This document shows, piece by piece, positions 22,451 to 38,966 of a DNA stretch of 64,000 nt. Made by a program: the position numbers and the translations under genes. This stretch comes from Xiphydria camelus (lineage: Eukaryota; Arthropoda; Insecta; Hymenoptera; Xiphydriidae). The stretch is from the NCBI GenBank assembly GCA_963678675.1, contig OY783197.1, positions 21,371,934 to 21,435,933 on the forward strand. Direction: 5' to 3'. Within the stretch, counting starts at the first letter, position 1. The number at the start of each line of letters is the position of its first letter. A model generated the notes under the pieces. That model did no database searches. It had not been told where the DNA came from and worked only from the letters and a program-made list of their open reading frames with translations.

Positions 22451-25350
22451 CTAGAATGAATAAGTATTTTGATCAGTGGTATGCGTGAGCTTGAGAACCT
22501 TTTGAAGGTAAGCGCTCGTCTCTAGACCAAATTCGTCGAGAGGTTTCCGGGCCATCGTTGCTATCCTGGAAAAATAAGAAATGTCATATATATCTTCTTC
22601 GTGAATTGCCAAATTCAGTTGGGAAAACAGTGGGAAAGAGGGGAAATATTACCTTCCACCTGACAAATTATGTAGGAACTTCCAATACGACGGCCTTAGA
22701 TTTTGCGGCTCAATAATAGCAGCATGGAAAAGAGTAGCTGTACTGAAGCAGTATAAAAAGATCACAAACCACTTAACATCAGGTACTTTTCCACTCTCAG
22801 CAGCATTGTTCCAAAGCAACTGAAACGGGAAATTGGCATTGATTAATCGAGATACCAAGTGGCTCGAATCCATTGCAAGAACAGCGCGATAATATTCAAT
22901 TGCAGTCACACAAAGGACTGGTTGTTTCTACCTGTAGAGTCTTCCACATAACGTATAAGGCTACTGTATTGTCTGGATACATTAAAAAAGCCGCGCTAGC
23001 TATCAGTCCCGCGGGAACTGCAAAGCACCGCGAATCCTTGCCGAGTGTTCTTCTCAAAAGACACGAGAACAACTGAAATTGAAAACGTACGAATACGATT
23101 CTTACTCTCATATATAGTCTGAAACACCTGATTTATGTCAAACGGATGTTGGTATACCGTACTACATTACCCTATAGCCGCCAGCGAATCCTCCAACGAA
23201 TGTAGCCAAATATAAATTGTTTCTTCTAAAGATAGTGCTTTTCAGTAATTTAGGCTTTCTGAACAATAGCTTCGCTTGAAAAATTAATTTAAAAGCCAGC
23301 TGAGCGCATACACCGTAGCTAAACATCCTTGCGCCACCCTGACGTTAAAATATCGATTTATAATCGTTGGCACAGAACTGCAGAGCTTCGTTTAAAGCGT
23401 ACATACATACCGATAAAATATAGTGAGCGCAACTATGGGGATGCTGACAGGACGGATGCTTGCTTAAGGCTTTTAATCGCCCGATTATGTGCTCGTATAC
23501 TTTAAGCGATTGCCACACGGCACTAAAGACTTGATTTTTAGAGCACCTTACGTCGCTAGGACGCTTATCTTTCAACGTGACCGTTGTGGCGTCTTCGGAA
23601 CTTGGAAGGGATCTCCGCCTTTCTAAACACTCGGGTTCTTCATACTTTCCAATGATAAATCTATCTCGGGAGAAATAGCTGCATTGTAGACTTTTTACAA
23701 TTCTCAACATCGTATCGATACCGCTAAATTCTTACTCGCCTAATTATTTTAAATATAGTGTCTTCCTTCTTGCCCTGACCGCGGAAAAGGTACATTAACA
23801 CGGCAGTGCTCATGGCAAATATGTAAACTTCACCTCTCGGAACCATGGAAAAGTATCCTCTCCAAACACCCATTCTGAATAAGGTTTCCGTTGCCTGAAG
23901 TTATAATGGAGCGTCGTTCTATTTAAAATGCGGTAACATACGACTATTGGGATGCGCTGAGATTTCTATACCGTGTCTCGCGGTTCTTATGGACTGTTCG
24001 AGTAATTCTAAAGAGACGTACTTACAATATTTGACACGTAAAGGCACAAAAGCGTCCGCCTCGACGGTCTCTCTAGTATTATAGCTGTGAGGCTCGATAA
24101 AAACGACGGAAGGAAAGATACCGTTATGATGTTGAAGTTTCCAGTAACTCGCCTGAAGCATTAAAGATATATATACTTAATTGCTATCAAAGTACGTTAC
24201 TTGAAGCGAACTAGAAGTTTACCTCAAAGAACAAAGAAATATCGAATAAGCAAAGGAACTCCATGATAGAAAGGCAGTCGACTGAAGAATCCCTAGAACT
24301 GTTCGCTTAATATCCGTTTTCGATGGAGTTCTGCCTTTTAATAGTAAAGTAATCTGAAATGTCGAATGGATGGCTTAACGAATTTAGCAAAGTTGAATCG
24401 TTAAGCTTTATACTCGTTGCTTATATTATTACACATTCTTAGTATACTTTATCAAACTCATCAACGTCAATTATAAAGATAAGGCCAACTGAATATATTG
24501 AAAGCACATTTAATGGAGTTCTAGAACTATAGGTGGAATAGTTAGGAATTACGCAGGTGACTTGCGTCGATAATTATGTCGATATGTATGAAAGGCATAC
24601 ATAGTCCAAGACTAGATATTTGTAATGGTATTTTAATTTCATGCAAAATGAATATAACCTTCGAATATCAATTTTTTTTAGTAATTCTATTAAAAGTTAA
24701 ATATTTCTCTATAATCCACTTTTTACTCTACTGAAAATTGATAAAGATAAAGCGAGTAAGAGGATTTCTACAGCTTGCCAGTAGATATTTATGCAGTAAA
24801 ACAATGTCTGACAGATTATTCTTCCCATTACTTCAGCTGTCAAAATATTGACGGTGACCTCCGCATGCATACTTCTCTCAAAGAATTTACAGAAGAGATT
24901 CTACCGTCCTAATTACGACATACCACTATGCTAATTAATAATTCTAACGAATCGAAGAATAATTATTCCCCCGGACAACACAATTCAGAAAGTCAGCGTG
25001 AAGTCATCCGCAAGCAGTCTAATGTCTCACTTTTTGTTAACTTAGATTACGTGTTATCCAAAAAATGACTATTGGATGACTCGAAATTTAAGTTATCAAA
25101 AGAAGACATTAAACTGCCTGCGGATAACTGAAAGACAGCTTTCTCCTTCGTGTTGTTCGAGAATTGTGAAGGCTAACGACAATCGTTGACAGAATAAACT
25201 CACCAAGTAAACAGTCGAATATATCCTGAGGCATTCTTGAAGCGAGTGCAAACCTAAACCAGCGGTCGCACTGACGCAGGAGTCCGTCCACGGATGCACA
25301 TATTCCTTGCAACTCGCGTTGATGGTAAATTTGCTGAGCCGCGCGGGCAT
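22451..25350 (-). CDS. TMEM135: Transmembrane protein 135 homologue, about 472 aa
   Basis: Multi-pass membrane protein of the TMEM135 family, linked in vertebrates to peroxisomes and mitochondrial dynamics. Nine exons on the minus strand: 25350-25204, 24353-24223, 24152-24026, 23894-23740, 23678-23411, 23338-23171, 23072-22932, 22819-22653 and 22565-22451. The N-terminus has the cysteine-containing CKEYVHPWTDSC and LRIYSTVYL blocks; LGILQSTAFLSWS, SFLPSFLSSLTAI, GVWRGYFSMVPRGEVY and LRPSYWKFLHNLS follow, all family hallmarks. Human TMEM135 is 458 aa, so this is full length. One oddity: the exon 4-5 junction keeps frame only with a GC donor (AG then GCGAGT); the GT donor 4 bp downstream does not join in phase to an acceptor that retains the conserved FIIGK block. 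That boundary is therefore uncertain. Confidence 0.9.
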
Positions 25351-26540
25351 GTCCGCGATGTTTCGCGCTTCCTCGCGGCTCGGTACAAAGGACTCCGACG
25401 CGGTGGTAGTACGCGAAATGATTTTACGACAGCGTATGGATCAAAGGTGACAGTTCAAAGTACATATTGGCATGCGTGCTGCAAATCGCGATTGCGCAAC
25501 GTACCAACGGTGAAAATTACGACGAACGGGGAGAAAAATCTGATCGCGAGATGAAGAATAGCTTTTTAAAGGACTCTATTCGCGCGTCCATTCGTTGCGC
25601 CACTTGCGCGACCAACGTAAACCCTCAGTGACTGCTCGAGTGCGACTGCACTACGAACGAACTGACGTGAACTCTCACACTGACGGCTCGGGTGCGACTG
25701 TACCGAGAGAGCCGAAAGAGTTGTATGAAAGTCGAAGCTCACGCCGTGCACTTGCGATTCGAGGCTGTATTAATCACACTTGCGGGTGTCACTGATAGTA
25801 ATTGAAAGCGACACGTTTACGACGGTAAAATCGAGCTCAAGTAATATATTGCCCTCGCGTGTGCGACAACGACATTGTGCAAACTATCGAGAAACTGAAG
25901 TGTATACGTAATATGTAATCTATGCGGAGCGCGATACGGGAGCTGGAAGGTTTTACTCGCGGAGCGTCATCTTTTCCTGACTGCTGCTACTATCGTCCAC
26001 GTGTGTGCGGTACAACAGATCTGGTGCCGCCAAGTAGAAAAAGATGGCGAGTTTGAAAAGTTCGTTTCATATCTCGAAATGACAAACTAATTTTATAACA
26101 GCAGGTTTTACAGTGTGTCCCCCATTCCTCTTTATTCCCATATTTTTTCAAGTGCCCCTTTTTTCCTTGAAACTCGCCATTTTCCCCTTTTTCCTCTATA
26201 ATTCAATATTTTCCCTCTAAAACCACCTATTATTCAGTTTCTTAGTTTAGTTTCAGATTATGTAGAAAAGGTAAAAATTGTCATTTTCGATTTCCCCTAT
26301 TTTCTTTAAACTGAAATAAATGTTGGCTGTAAAGTCTGATATAGTTCTATAAAGAATATGTACGATATTCTTTTCTCTTTTCGAAATCGAAATTCAAACG
26401 CGAAGATATAACACGTTTGTTTTTTACTTGTTTGTATAAATATATTTATCATTCCATATGAATAAATTCTTTATTATGCGAATATCGAAAGGGTCTTTAA
26501 TTGCTTAAAATACTGTTTGTAATTCTTCATCGGAGTGCGT
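25351..26540. other. TMEM135 upstream region to GST 3' end
   Basis: No gene seen. The first 500 bp are CpG-rich and hold short repeated GAGTGCGACTG elements near 25638 and 25690; this should contain the TMEM135 promoter. From 26100 to 26330 the sequence is pyrimidine-rich (TTTCCCC-type runs). Confidence 0.45.
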
Positions 26541-27996
26541 TTAAGTCTGTTGGTCCATCGCCTCTAATTCCTCGAAGCAACATTTTGTTGGCCGCATTTG
26601 TATCCATTCTCTAATTCCGGGAAGATCGGCCACTCTCTTGACGTAGTCCTGCAGTTCTGGGTGGGCCGTCAGGATGTTGCATCTGATCAATTTATTCAGG
26701 TAGGGTTGCAAGCTCAGGAACAGCAGATCCGGCCAGGTAGGCTGTGAGGGAAGAATACATAACGTCTAATTCATCGTATTGCAATTGGTGTACGTATACG
26801 GATAATAATTAATAATTTCAGAAATATTTCAGTCACCTTTCTTTTCGATTAATTTTTGAATGCAAATTTTTGGCAAGCGATGAACTGATTCGCACCTTTA
26901 AAATTAATTAGATAATTGATACCACACTCGAGACGATCCCCGATCGTTGTACACCCAGGGAAAAAGTCTAGTTGAATAATAATCTTAAGAGAAAAATTTA
27001 TTTCAGATGAAAAGGAATTTATTCACATCAAACACAAAGGTCTATTTCAATAAAATAAATGTTCGACTAAATTTGTACTCGATTAAAAAGATATGCAAAA
27101 CATTTATTGAATTCAAATAGACTTTGTGTGCTCAATGTAAATAAATTCCTATTTATCTCAAATACATTTTTCTATTATATAGGTTCGTATTCAATTAAAC
27201 CTTTTCCCTGAGTGTGTATGATCGACAATGGAAGACAAAAGTGTGCGGCATCTCTTCCGGAATATATATATTTTTTTCGTCCCTACCCTGCTGTCAAACA
27301 TGAATCCGCCGTTTTCCTGAACTATCGTCTGAATCTGATTGAGAAAAATGGGCATTCTTCCGTTAATGAGGGTCGTTCTGTTTCTGGCTCTTTGCTGCGG
27401 CTTGACTCCCCATAGCTCTTCCGTGGCATCTGACAAAAGCCGCGAAGTGACGAAAGTTTTGTGGATTACCACCGAATCGTAAATTTCGCACGAGCGTATC
27501 AATAGTGCTTTTGTGCGGCGAGGTCGAAAACGGCCGCGGGTCGGTCTCCGACGAGCATATTAGGCATGGGAGATATACTTACGCACTCTAAAATCATTGA
27601 TAGTTTCACCGAAAGAGTCCAAAATGGAATCTTGTTCCTCGTCACATCCATCCAGACCGTACTGTTTCGCCAGGAAGCGACTAATTGCTATCGATTGATT
27701 ATAGACCTGACCGTCGATTTCCAAAATGGGAAGACATCCGAATGGCGTTGCTGCGAGAATTTCGGAAGCATATTTAAGCGTATCGCGCGGAAGAGACTTA
27801 TTTATTTAGTTTCATAATAATTTTAGAAGTTTGATATTTATCGTCTCATCTAATCGCACGAACCTGCTTTCCGATCTTTCCATTCTTCTACAGGGATCCG
27901 TATATCGTCAAACGGCTGCCCGGCGTAGTTAAAAATCAAACGAATCACCTCGGCGGTTCCGGTAGTCTCGAAATACGTCAGCTTGTAAACCGGCAT
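26541..27996 (-). CDS. Sigma-class glutathione S-transferase, 240 aa
   Basis: Cytosolic GST of the sigma class, the insect/prostaglandin D synthase-like type that conjugates glutathione to electrophiles such as lipid peroxidation products. Four exons keep phase: 27996-27864, 27750-27583, 27507-27287 and 26741-26541. The N-terminal thioredoxin fold has the catalytic Tyr8 (MPVYKLTYF), TPFGCLPILEIDG and the glutathione-contacting QS of NQSIAISRFLAKQYG. The C-terminal helical domain includes GRMPIFLNQIQ and LLFLSLQPYLNKL. It is longer than the usual 204 aa because exon 3 has about 26 extra codons (221 nt against 143 nt in the neighbouring GST). Exon 2 is 168 nt in both genes, so they are tandem duplicates. 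The WADIFF-type motif is altered to TWPDLLF. A MITE lies in intron 3. Confidence 0.9.
26951..27217. mobile_element. MITE family C, copy 2 (GST intron 3)
   Basis: Starts CACCCAGGGAAAAAGTCTAG, ends AACCTTTTCCCTGAGTGTG, with internal AAAAGGAATTTATTCACATC. It lies wholly within the intron 27286-26742, so it is not coding. Confidence 0.65.
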
Positions 27997-29015
27997 TTCT
28001 TCATTTGAAAATCAACAATAAACAGAAACGGAATTCGTTAATATGTCGAAATATACATAGACTCGTAGACTTTTAGTCTGCCGAGCAAATTAAGCCTTAT
28101 TTTGTTAGGCAGTTGGTCAAGAGACTCGGTAGAGTGTCATAGTTGCTCGAGTGCAACGAGATAGTGGAACGCTGCACTACGTGCAGCGATGTACGTCGGT
28201 TGCTCAGTAGTGCAGGCGCGCGCGGAAACGCTCTGGTACGATGTTTTCGTACGTTTCGAATCGACTTTGTCAAGCGTGTTTGTTTTGGAACGAAAAGTCG
28301 TGACATTGGCATACGAATACCAGGAATAACCATCGATTGGAATAATTCGAGAACAAAAGCGAATAATTTGATCTAATATTACTCAAATCGTATAAAAGTT
28401 TATAATAAATGCCGCTCTCAACTGAAGTTATCGAATTATTAAATCTAGGATTGGTTTCATTAAATTTCTACCATCGATACATCATCAACCGTTCGAAGGT
28501 CGTTACGCTCAGATTGAAAATTTGTTTAATTACTGCAGATGAGTAATTTAGGATAGAGGGTTTTCATTTTATCTTAATCACCTTAAAATAAAACTCACCG
28601 ATGCTGTTTAAAAACAATAGAAGAGACAGTGGATCTCTCTCTTTCCGTTTTTCTCCAACGAAGGGTGATGATAAAAGGCAAGCGACTGCACTATACAAAC
28701 TCCAAAACTCTACTGGCCGGTTTACGGGACAACCCAGCTCACCGGATGTCAACTGAATTCGCCTATAGAATTTGCCCGATCGTGATAGGCGGATAGAATG
28801 AGATCGTATATTTTGAGGATTGGCGACGAATATTTTTCTAAATTATCGCTTAAAGAGAAAGCAAAATTAATAATTTGCCACAGTTTTTTTTGGTGCAACG
28901 TGCTTGCATAGTTCTTCCTTCATATGGAGTTTATTTTTTGTGATTTTATAGGAATACAGTCTTGTAACACTATGAAGAAATGTTCATGTAAGTGTTTGTA
29001 CGCGCGTAGTACAAA

Positions 29016-32958
<3,943 letters not shown>

Positions 32959-35900
32959 ATGGAGCGGCCAATCGTAATTAGACGCTGGCGCCTATTATTC
33001 GTCCCATGGGTGATACTGACACCCGTTATTTTGACCGAGAATATCAGCAAATTCCTCGAACCTCAATTTTCACGAATTAAAAATTGCCCTTACACTCATG
33101 AGGAGGACTGCAACGATCTCCCATCCAACCTGGGAAGTCGTCTTCCGGAAGATGTTATTCCCAGCCGATACGTCATTACGATATCACCCGACTTCTCCAA
33201 AAACTCGTATCACGGCGATGTACAGATCGATTTCAATATACTCAAGGTTCGAATTCGCGATGGTATCGCGGCATGTCGATAATAACTATTAATGTTCCCC
33301 GCTTAACTCGTAAGCTGATATACCTTCGTTTGCCATTCAGCCTATGACTTACGTGGCTTTGCACGCGAAGGACTTGACGATCGAGTCGACGAAACTCTAT
33401 CGTAGTGATTCTTTTCAAACGAACCACGAAGAAGTTGTCGTGGAGAGCATCTGCCCGATGAAGAGATATGAAATGATGCTGATCAGAGTAGGAAAAGAAA
33501 TAGCCGGCGAATATTCGTTGACGATCAACTTCAGCGGCGTCCTCGGCGATGGGAACAAAGGATTCTACTTGAGCACTTATCCGAAGAACGAATGCGAGAA
33601 GTAGTCCTCCCTCCTCGTTCCTTACTTTTTCTTCTTCGAATGAATTAACGAATATATTTAAAGAACTTAAAATGCTGTTCTCTCTCAGAATAGGAAAACT
33701 GGCGACAACTCAATTCGAACCCATCTACGCGAGGAGGGCATTTCCATGCTTCGACGAACCGAGCTTCAAAGCGGTCTTTCATGCTAGCATCGTTTATTCC
33801 TCGAGCTCCGGATATCGCGCACTCTCCAACATGCCTATAATTGTGAGTGGAAGAGGGCAAGTACTGTCTCGATGGCAGAATGTTATTTAGGAATTGGTTT
33901 GAACGCCGATAAAGTTTCTCGAGAAATGGATCTCGTTAGTCTTCATATTGGCATATGAATTGATGGACGTAGGGTAGACTGAGACTAAGAGTGCCATGGG
34001 ATAAAAAGTACCATTTGGTTAGTCTGCGTTAATTGCGTTACATAGAACTAGTCTTCGCACATGCGACAGCTGCTAGAAAACGCTTATTGCGAATAAACGA
34101 AATAGTTTATTTATGGAAATCTGTTAAACGGCACTTTTAGCCACACTCTACCCTAACTGGTCACGTGAGGCAGTTAAAGACCCCATCGACGAATAAGAGG
34201 ATTAAGTATAAATACTCGGTCAACAATTTATGGAAATTTGTTTCTGTCGGAAGTGCTCGAAGATTGAAATCGGTTGATGGTACAATTTTTTACTGGATAA
34301 GAAGTTATTTTATTTTTCTTTCGTTGGCAAATGTTTACAAAGTTGAATTGTGTGTATGATACGAACCAAGGAATACATTGGGTTTCAAGATCTTGGGAAT
34401 CGTTTTTTGTCGATATCGGTATTTCAAATAGCTCTCCGATCAGAAAGACTCCACAGTCCGACTTTAAGGTAAATAAACAATCGATGGAACCGTTCGATTC
34501 GTCGGATTCGATGTCTTCGCAGAAACTCGAGAGACCAATAAGCGGCAGCGATTTGATGATAGCCACGTTCGCGCCGACCTTGCCCATGTCCACGTACCTC
34601 CTGGCATTCATCGTCAGCGATTTCGAACGCTCTACTTTGAGAGTGAACTCATTAAACGGCCGCACCATCCCGGTCAGCATCTATGCAAGGCCCTCCTTCA
34701 AGAAAGAGGCTCGATTCGTCCTGGATGTGGCTACAAGGGCGATGGAGTACTACATGAGCCTCTTCGACATGGACTATCCGTTGCCGAAAATCGGTACGAA
34801 AGTATACCTAGCCATGCGGAAAACAAATTAATCGACGCGCCTTCGTATCCCGTGATCAGATTAGATTCTTTTTCTCACGTTTCTTCGAACCTTGCCCAGA
34901 TCTAGTAGCGATTCCAGATTTCGCAGCGGGTGCCATGGAGAACTGGGGCCTCGTCACCTTCCGCGAGACGGAAGTCTTCTACAGCATCGACTACAGCTCC
35001 TGCGGCAACGTCAAGAGCGTCAGCCTCACCGTGGCTCACGAATTGGCGCACATGTGGTTCGGCAATCTCGTTACCATGAAGTGGTGGGACGATCTTTGGC
35101 TGAACGAGGGTTTCGCCTCTTACATGGAGCTGATTGCCGTGGACTTCATCTTTCCCGAATGGAAGCAGGTCCATTATGTTTCGTCGCGATTTTTACTCCG
35201 AAGAGATGAGGCTTTAACGCGTGGCGTGATCACCTCAGAAGGAAAATTTCGCCCTGGAGACGAAGTATGCCGCGATGAAGAGCGACAGCAAGATGAGCAC
35301 CCGTGCGATCGTTCACTTTGTCGAGGACTCTGATGAAATCGGAGAAATGTTCGATCATATCTCGTATCTGAAGGTCCGTCTGGCTGCGAACATTGCTGAA
35401 GTATGAATTACAATCGCGTAATTTCAATTCGTTCAACTTTTTTTTTCGATGCACAGGGAGCTGCCGTCATCCGGATGCTGGAGAACGCCATGGGACGCTA
35501 CAGATTTATCCGCAGCATCAGAAGGTACTTGCAGAAATATCGATACAGCAACGTAACGAACTACCAGCTCTTCGAGATCCTGCGATATCACTGGGATTGC
35601 GATATCGACGTCGTTGATTTTATGGATCGATGGACCAAACTTCCTGGGTTTCCTGTCGTCAACTTACGAGGCGATGGGACGGTTTTCGAGCTTTTTCAAG
35701 AGCGTTTCTTAGCTCCGAAGGTTTTGAAGAATCATACTGAGTAGGCGCATCGATATTAGTAGTATAAGTGGAACTATTTTTTCAATGTGATGCTTCTTCT
35801 AAATTTTAGAAATACATGGAGCATCCCCATTAAATACGTTACTAGCAGGAAGGAAGATGGTGTTCATTTTGCCTGGTTTCTTGCCAATGCTTCTTGCGGT

Positions 35901-37871
35901 GAGGTTCTACTTTATATTTTCATTAATTTACAACAATTTTTGGCTGTACTTAAATTTATGAAATTCGTCAGCTCGGCTGACCTTGGAAAGATCCGTCGAT
36001 TGGATTAAACTGAATCACGATTCCGTTGGATACTACATCGTTAATTACACGGAGAACACTTGGACGATGTTCGGCAATTTGTTGTTCAACGATACCGAGG
36101 TAGATAGTTTCTTGCTCTTTACTATCGATAATTTGATAGACGGCGATGAATTATCACGATTTGCTTGTAGTGTAGTCTTCAAAATTTTAGTTTTACTTAT
36201 TGCAGATTTTAAATCCCGTGGATAGAGCGGACTTACTTCACGACGCTTTCCTTTTGGCTGATGCCGGTGAACTATGTTATCACGTGGTGCTTAATTTAAC
36301 GAACTATCTTTTGAAAGAGACTGCTTTTCAACCCTGGGATGTTACTGCCAATTGGCTGATCGGGGTAGATAAGCTACTGCGAGAGACGAGCATCTATCGT
36401 CAATTTCAAGTAGGTCTCAATTGTGTATATCGCACAATCAAATCAAAATGTGTAACAATTTATATTTTTTCTGTGTCATTTTCAGCATTATGCACAAAAT
36501 CTCATCAATCCGATTTACAAGACGGTCGGATGGGACGTAGGAGAGAATGATGCATTTGTCGATAGGTTGGTCTAAAATTATTAACAGATTTTTCTCCACA
36601 AAAAAATAAGTCGACTAAATTTTCTTATCTTTCGAAAAGAGAGTTACGCATGGTCATACTGAAACTAGCCTGCACAGTAGGTCATGAGGACTGTTTGAAA
36701 CGTGCAAAGGAGAATTTAATCAAATTCGCAGATGGTAACGGAGTCGAAAGGCTACATCCCGATTTTCGTTCCGTAATTTATTCTTTCGGTAAAGAAATGT
36801 TTATTCACATCATTGCGCGTAAAAGTAATATTTTTAATATTTTTTATCTGTAATATTTTTTTTACGTGGAATATCACGCATTTATTTCAATAGGATTCGT
36901 TACACTCGGTCGTATGACAGAGTCAGTATTTAACAAGACCTGGGAATTGTTTGCGAGGGAGAAGAACGTGCAGGAGAAGGATAGGCTCCTGATGGGCATG
37001 ACGAATGTCAGAGATTCGAGGACTCTCTGCAGGTGCAGTTCTTGATGCAACTGAAACTCGTCGATGTTGGGCTGACGCGATACACATTGCAGGTACTTGA
37101 AGAGGATTCAAAACGAGTCTTTCGTACGTCGGCAGGACTTTTTCCAAGCGGTAATCTGGATCGCTTCGAATCCGAGGGGTCTCGATGTCATCTGGAACTT
37201 CTTCAGGTAGGAAAAGTGCATTAAAAAAATATTGAGACCGAAGAAAAATAATTTTGCATCGTTCCGGTGTATTTATGAAAAGAAATAACTGGGGGAGGCT
37301 CGTCGAAAAGTACACTTTGAACGATTCTGCCATGAGTCGAGCGGTAGGCTTCATCGTATCGTCCTTCAAGGATCTAGGAAAGCTCGAAGAGGTATTCTTT
37401 CACCGGAAGATGAAACTACATTTTTCTTTATCCTTCAAAGCTGAATACTCAGAGAAATAATTGCTAGTATCAAAGAAATATTCTTGATTCAAAAATACCT
37501 TCGTTGGGGCAAAAAATTCTTCCTGCGCAAAAAAAAAATAATTATTCGAGCTTATTAAATATATTCTCCCATGAAGAAAATCATGGCTGGATCCTGGAAG
37601 TATATCATGTTTTTGATTGAAGAAAATATTTTATTGGCCCAGCAATTATTTATCTCAGTGGATAATGGATATATACTTTGATTTGTAGGTCGAGGAATTT
37701 TTTAGGAATCATCCTGAAGCTGGCGTCGGTGAGAATGCGAGAAAAGATGCCCTTGAGGAGCTGGAGAGCAATATCCATTGGCTGAAAACGAACGTGGAAT
37801 GGATCAAGCGATGGCTCAATACCAACGGTTTCGGTAATATGACTTTAATAACTCTTATCTTATCGCTATAG
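32959..37871 (+). CDS. M1 zinc aminopeptidase (aminopeptidase N-like), 973 aa
   Basis: Gluzincin M1 metallopeptidase that removes N-terminal residues from peptides, probably at the cell surface. Sixteen exons keep phase throughout: 32959-33246, 33341-33600, 33689-33842, about 34457-34793, 34900-35168, 35239-35373, 35457-35740, 35810-35898, 35972-36099, 36206-36409, 36486-36565, 36640-36788, 36894-37032, 37093-37206, 37283-37391 and 37689-37871. An N-terminal hydrophobic segment ([14 protein letters not shown]) serves as signal peptide or anchor. The substrate motif GAMEN is at 357-361, the zinc site HELAH at 393-397 with E416 (LWLNEGFAS), and the probable transition-state Tyr at 479. The C-terminus is an ERAP1_C-like helical domain. 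The protein ends in a short hydrophobic tail ([11 protein letters not shown]), which could be a weak GPI signal. Two introns have GTCC donors. The exon 4 start could be 12 nt further on. No inactivating change seen. Confidence 0.92.
37448..37665. mobile_element. MITE family B, copy 2 (aminopeptidase intron 15)
   Basis: Left end CTCAGAGAAATAATTGCTAGT, right end CCAGCAATTATTTATCTCAGTG, with internal CATGGCTGGATCCTGG. It lies between exon 15 (ends 37391) and exon 16 (starts 37689). Confidence 0.6.
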
Positions 37872-38966
37872 AGAGGAGAAGGTGCTCTTCCTCTTCTCTT
37901 CCGAGTATGAAGGAATGCAGGTTTCGAGCATTCAATTATTTGGTAAAATAGACGCTAGATTTGTCAAGTAAGACCAACTCTTCGAGACGAACAATGACCA
38001 CAGGACTCGTTCCGATATCCGTTAAATTATCTATTATCAGCTTTCCGTCCGCGACTTCGTCTGCGTGGATTTCGAAATAATCTCATCCCCTATTTTACCC
38101 CCTTAAGGAATAAACTTCCAAAACTCCTGAAACACGTCTTTCCTAATTTCTAAGCGAAAGGCCAAATACCAATTTTTTCATGGATCTGACTTCAGAAATG
38201 ACGGATTTTCATAGAAACCTACATTCCCTATTTTACCAACTTAGAGAAAGAATTTCATCAAATCCTTTCACGTAATTATATATATATCTTCAGCGGCTCC
38301 GGCTCGACGTTAATGAATCAGTCAGTCAGGACGTCCTCTTTTATATACAGTGTGTTCACGCCCAGGCTCCGAGAGTGGGTAGAGCCTTTTTCGAGTTTGC
38401 CGCATACGCGAACCAATAGTGATCTATGCAATTTGGTCTTCAATTAATAGATCGTCGCAGTGATAAGAGGGAAGGCCAACCTAGCCTCTAGTTTGTCTGT
38501 GTATGCGGCAAATTTGAAATAGGCTTCACACACTCTCGGAGCCTGAGCGTGAACACCCTATCTATAGGTAAGATCATGGCACGCGCCTCGGTAGGATTCT
38601 ACATTTGTTCGGTTTCCACTCAAAAAAAATCGTCGTTTAAAGCCGAGCTGATTTATATTTCACCCAAGAATAACAGCCGCTGGGACGGCGTCCCCTTATC
38701 GGCATTATCGAAATTACTTTCATTTCTCATGCCGATATTGTCGGGATCCGAGTAAACACGCGATGACACGTCCGACGTATCGGGTCTCCGCGCGCGTTTG
38801 CCCCGGCCAGCCAAAGATACAGACAATATCTTCTGCAATGTGCATCGGCTGTTTTCACCGCGAACGAGAGCGAGCGCCGAGAGTTCGATTCGGCGTCGTC
38901 GGCGACGCGTCAAAGAGTTCCACGACGCGTTTTTTCGGCGAGTCGCCGCGATAGTTGTCGACAACC
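37872..38966. other. Spacer between aminopeptidase and VAMP7-like gene
   Basis: About 1.1 kb without a supported gene. It contains a foldback element at 38347-38562 and a CpG-rich block at 38690-38960 that should hold the promoter of the downstream SNARE gene. Confidence 0.45.
38347..38562. mobile_element. Foldback MITE with CAGTGTGTTCACG ends
   Basis: Arms start ACAGTGTGTTCACGCCCAGG and end CCTGAGCGTGAACACCCTAT. Both contain CTCCGAGAGTG and the pairing GCCGCATACGCG/GTGTATGCGGC. TA-rich sequence flanks both ends. The terminal bases resemble the CAGGGTGTTC ends of the elements at 11137 and 61277. Confidence 0.65.

Noticed and set aside
22649..22909. An 86-codon frame starting upstream of TMEM135 exon 8
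   Set aside because: Only the part after 22819 is TMEM135; the upstream portion is intron translated in the same frame.
34228..34680. Minus-strand 150-codon frame
   Set aside because: It is antisense to exon 4 of the aminopeptidase, whose plus-strand reading continues the M1 family sequence.
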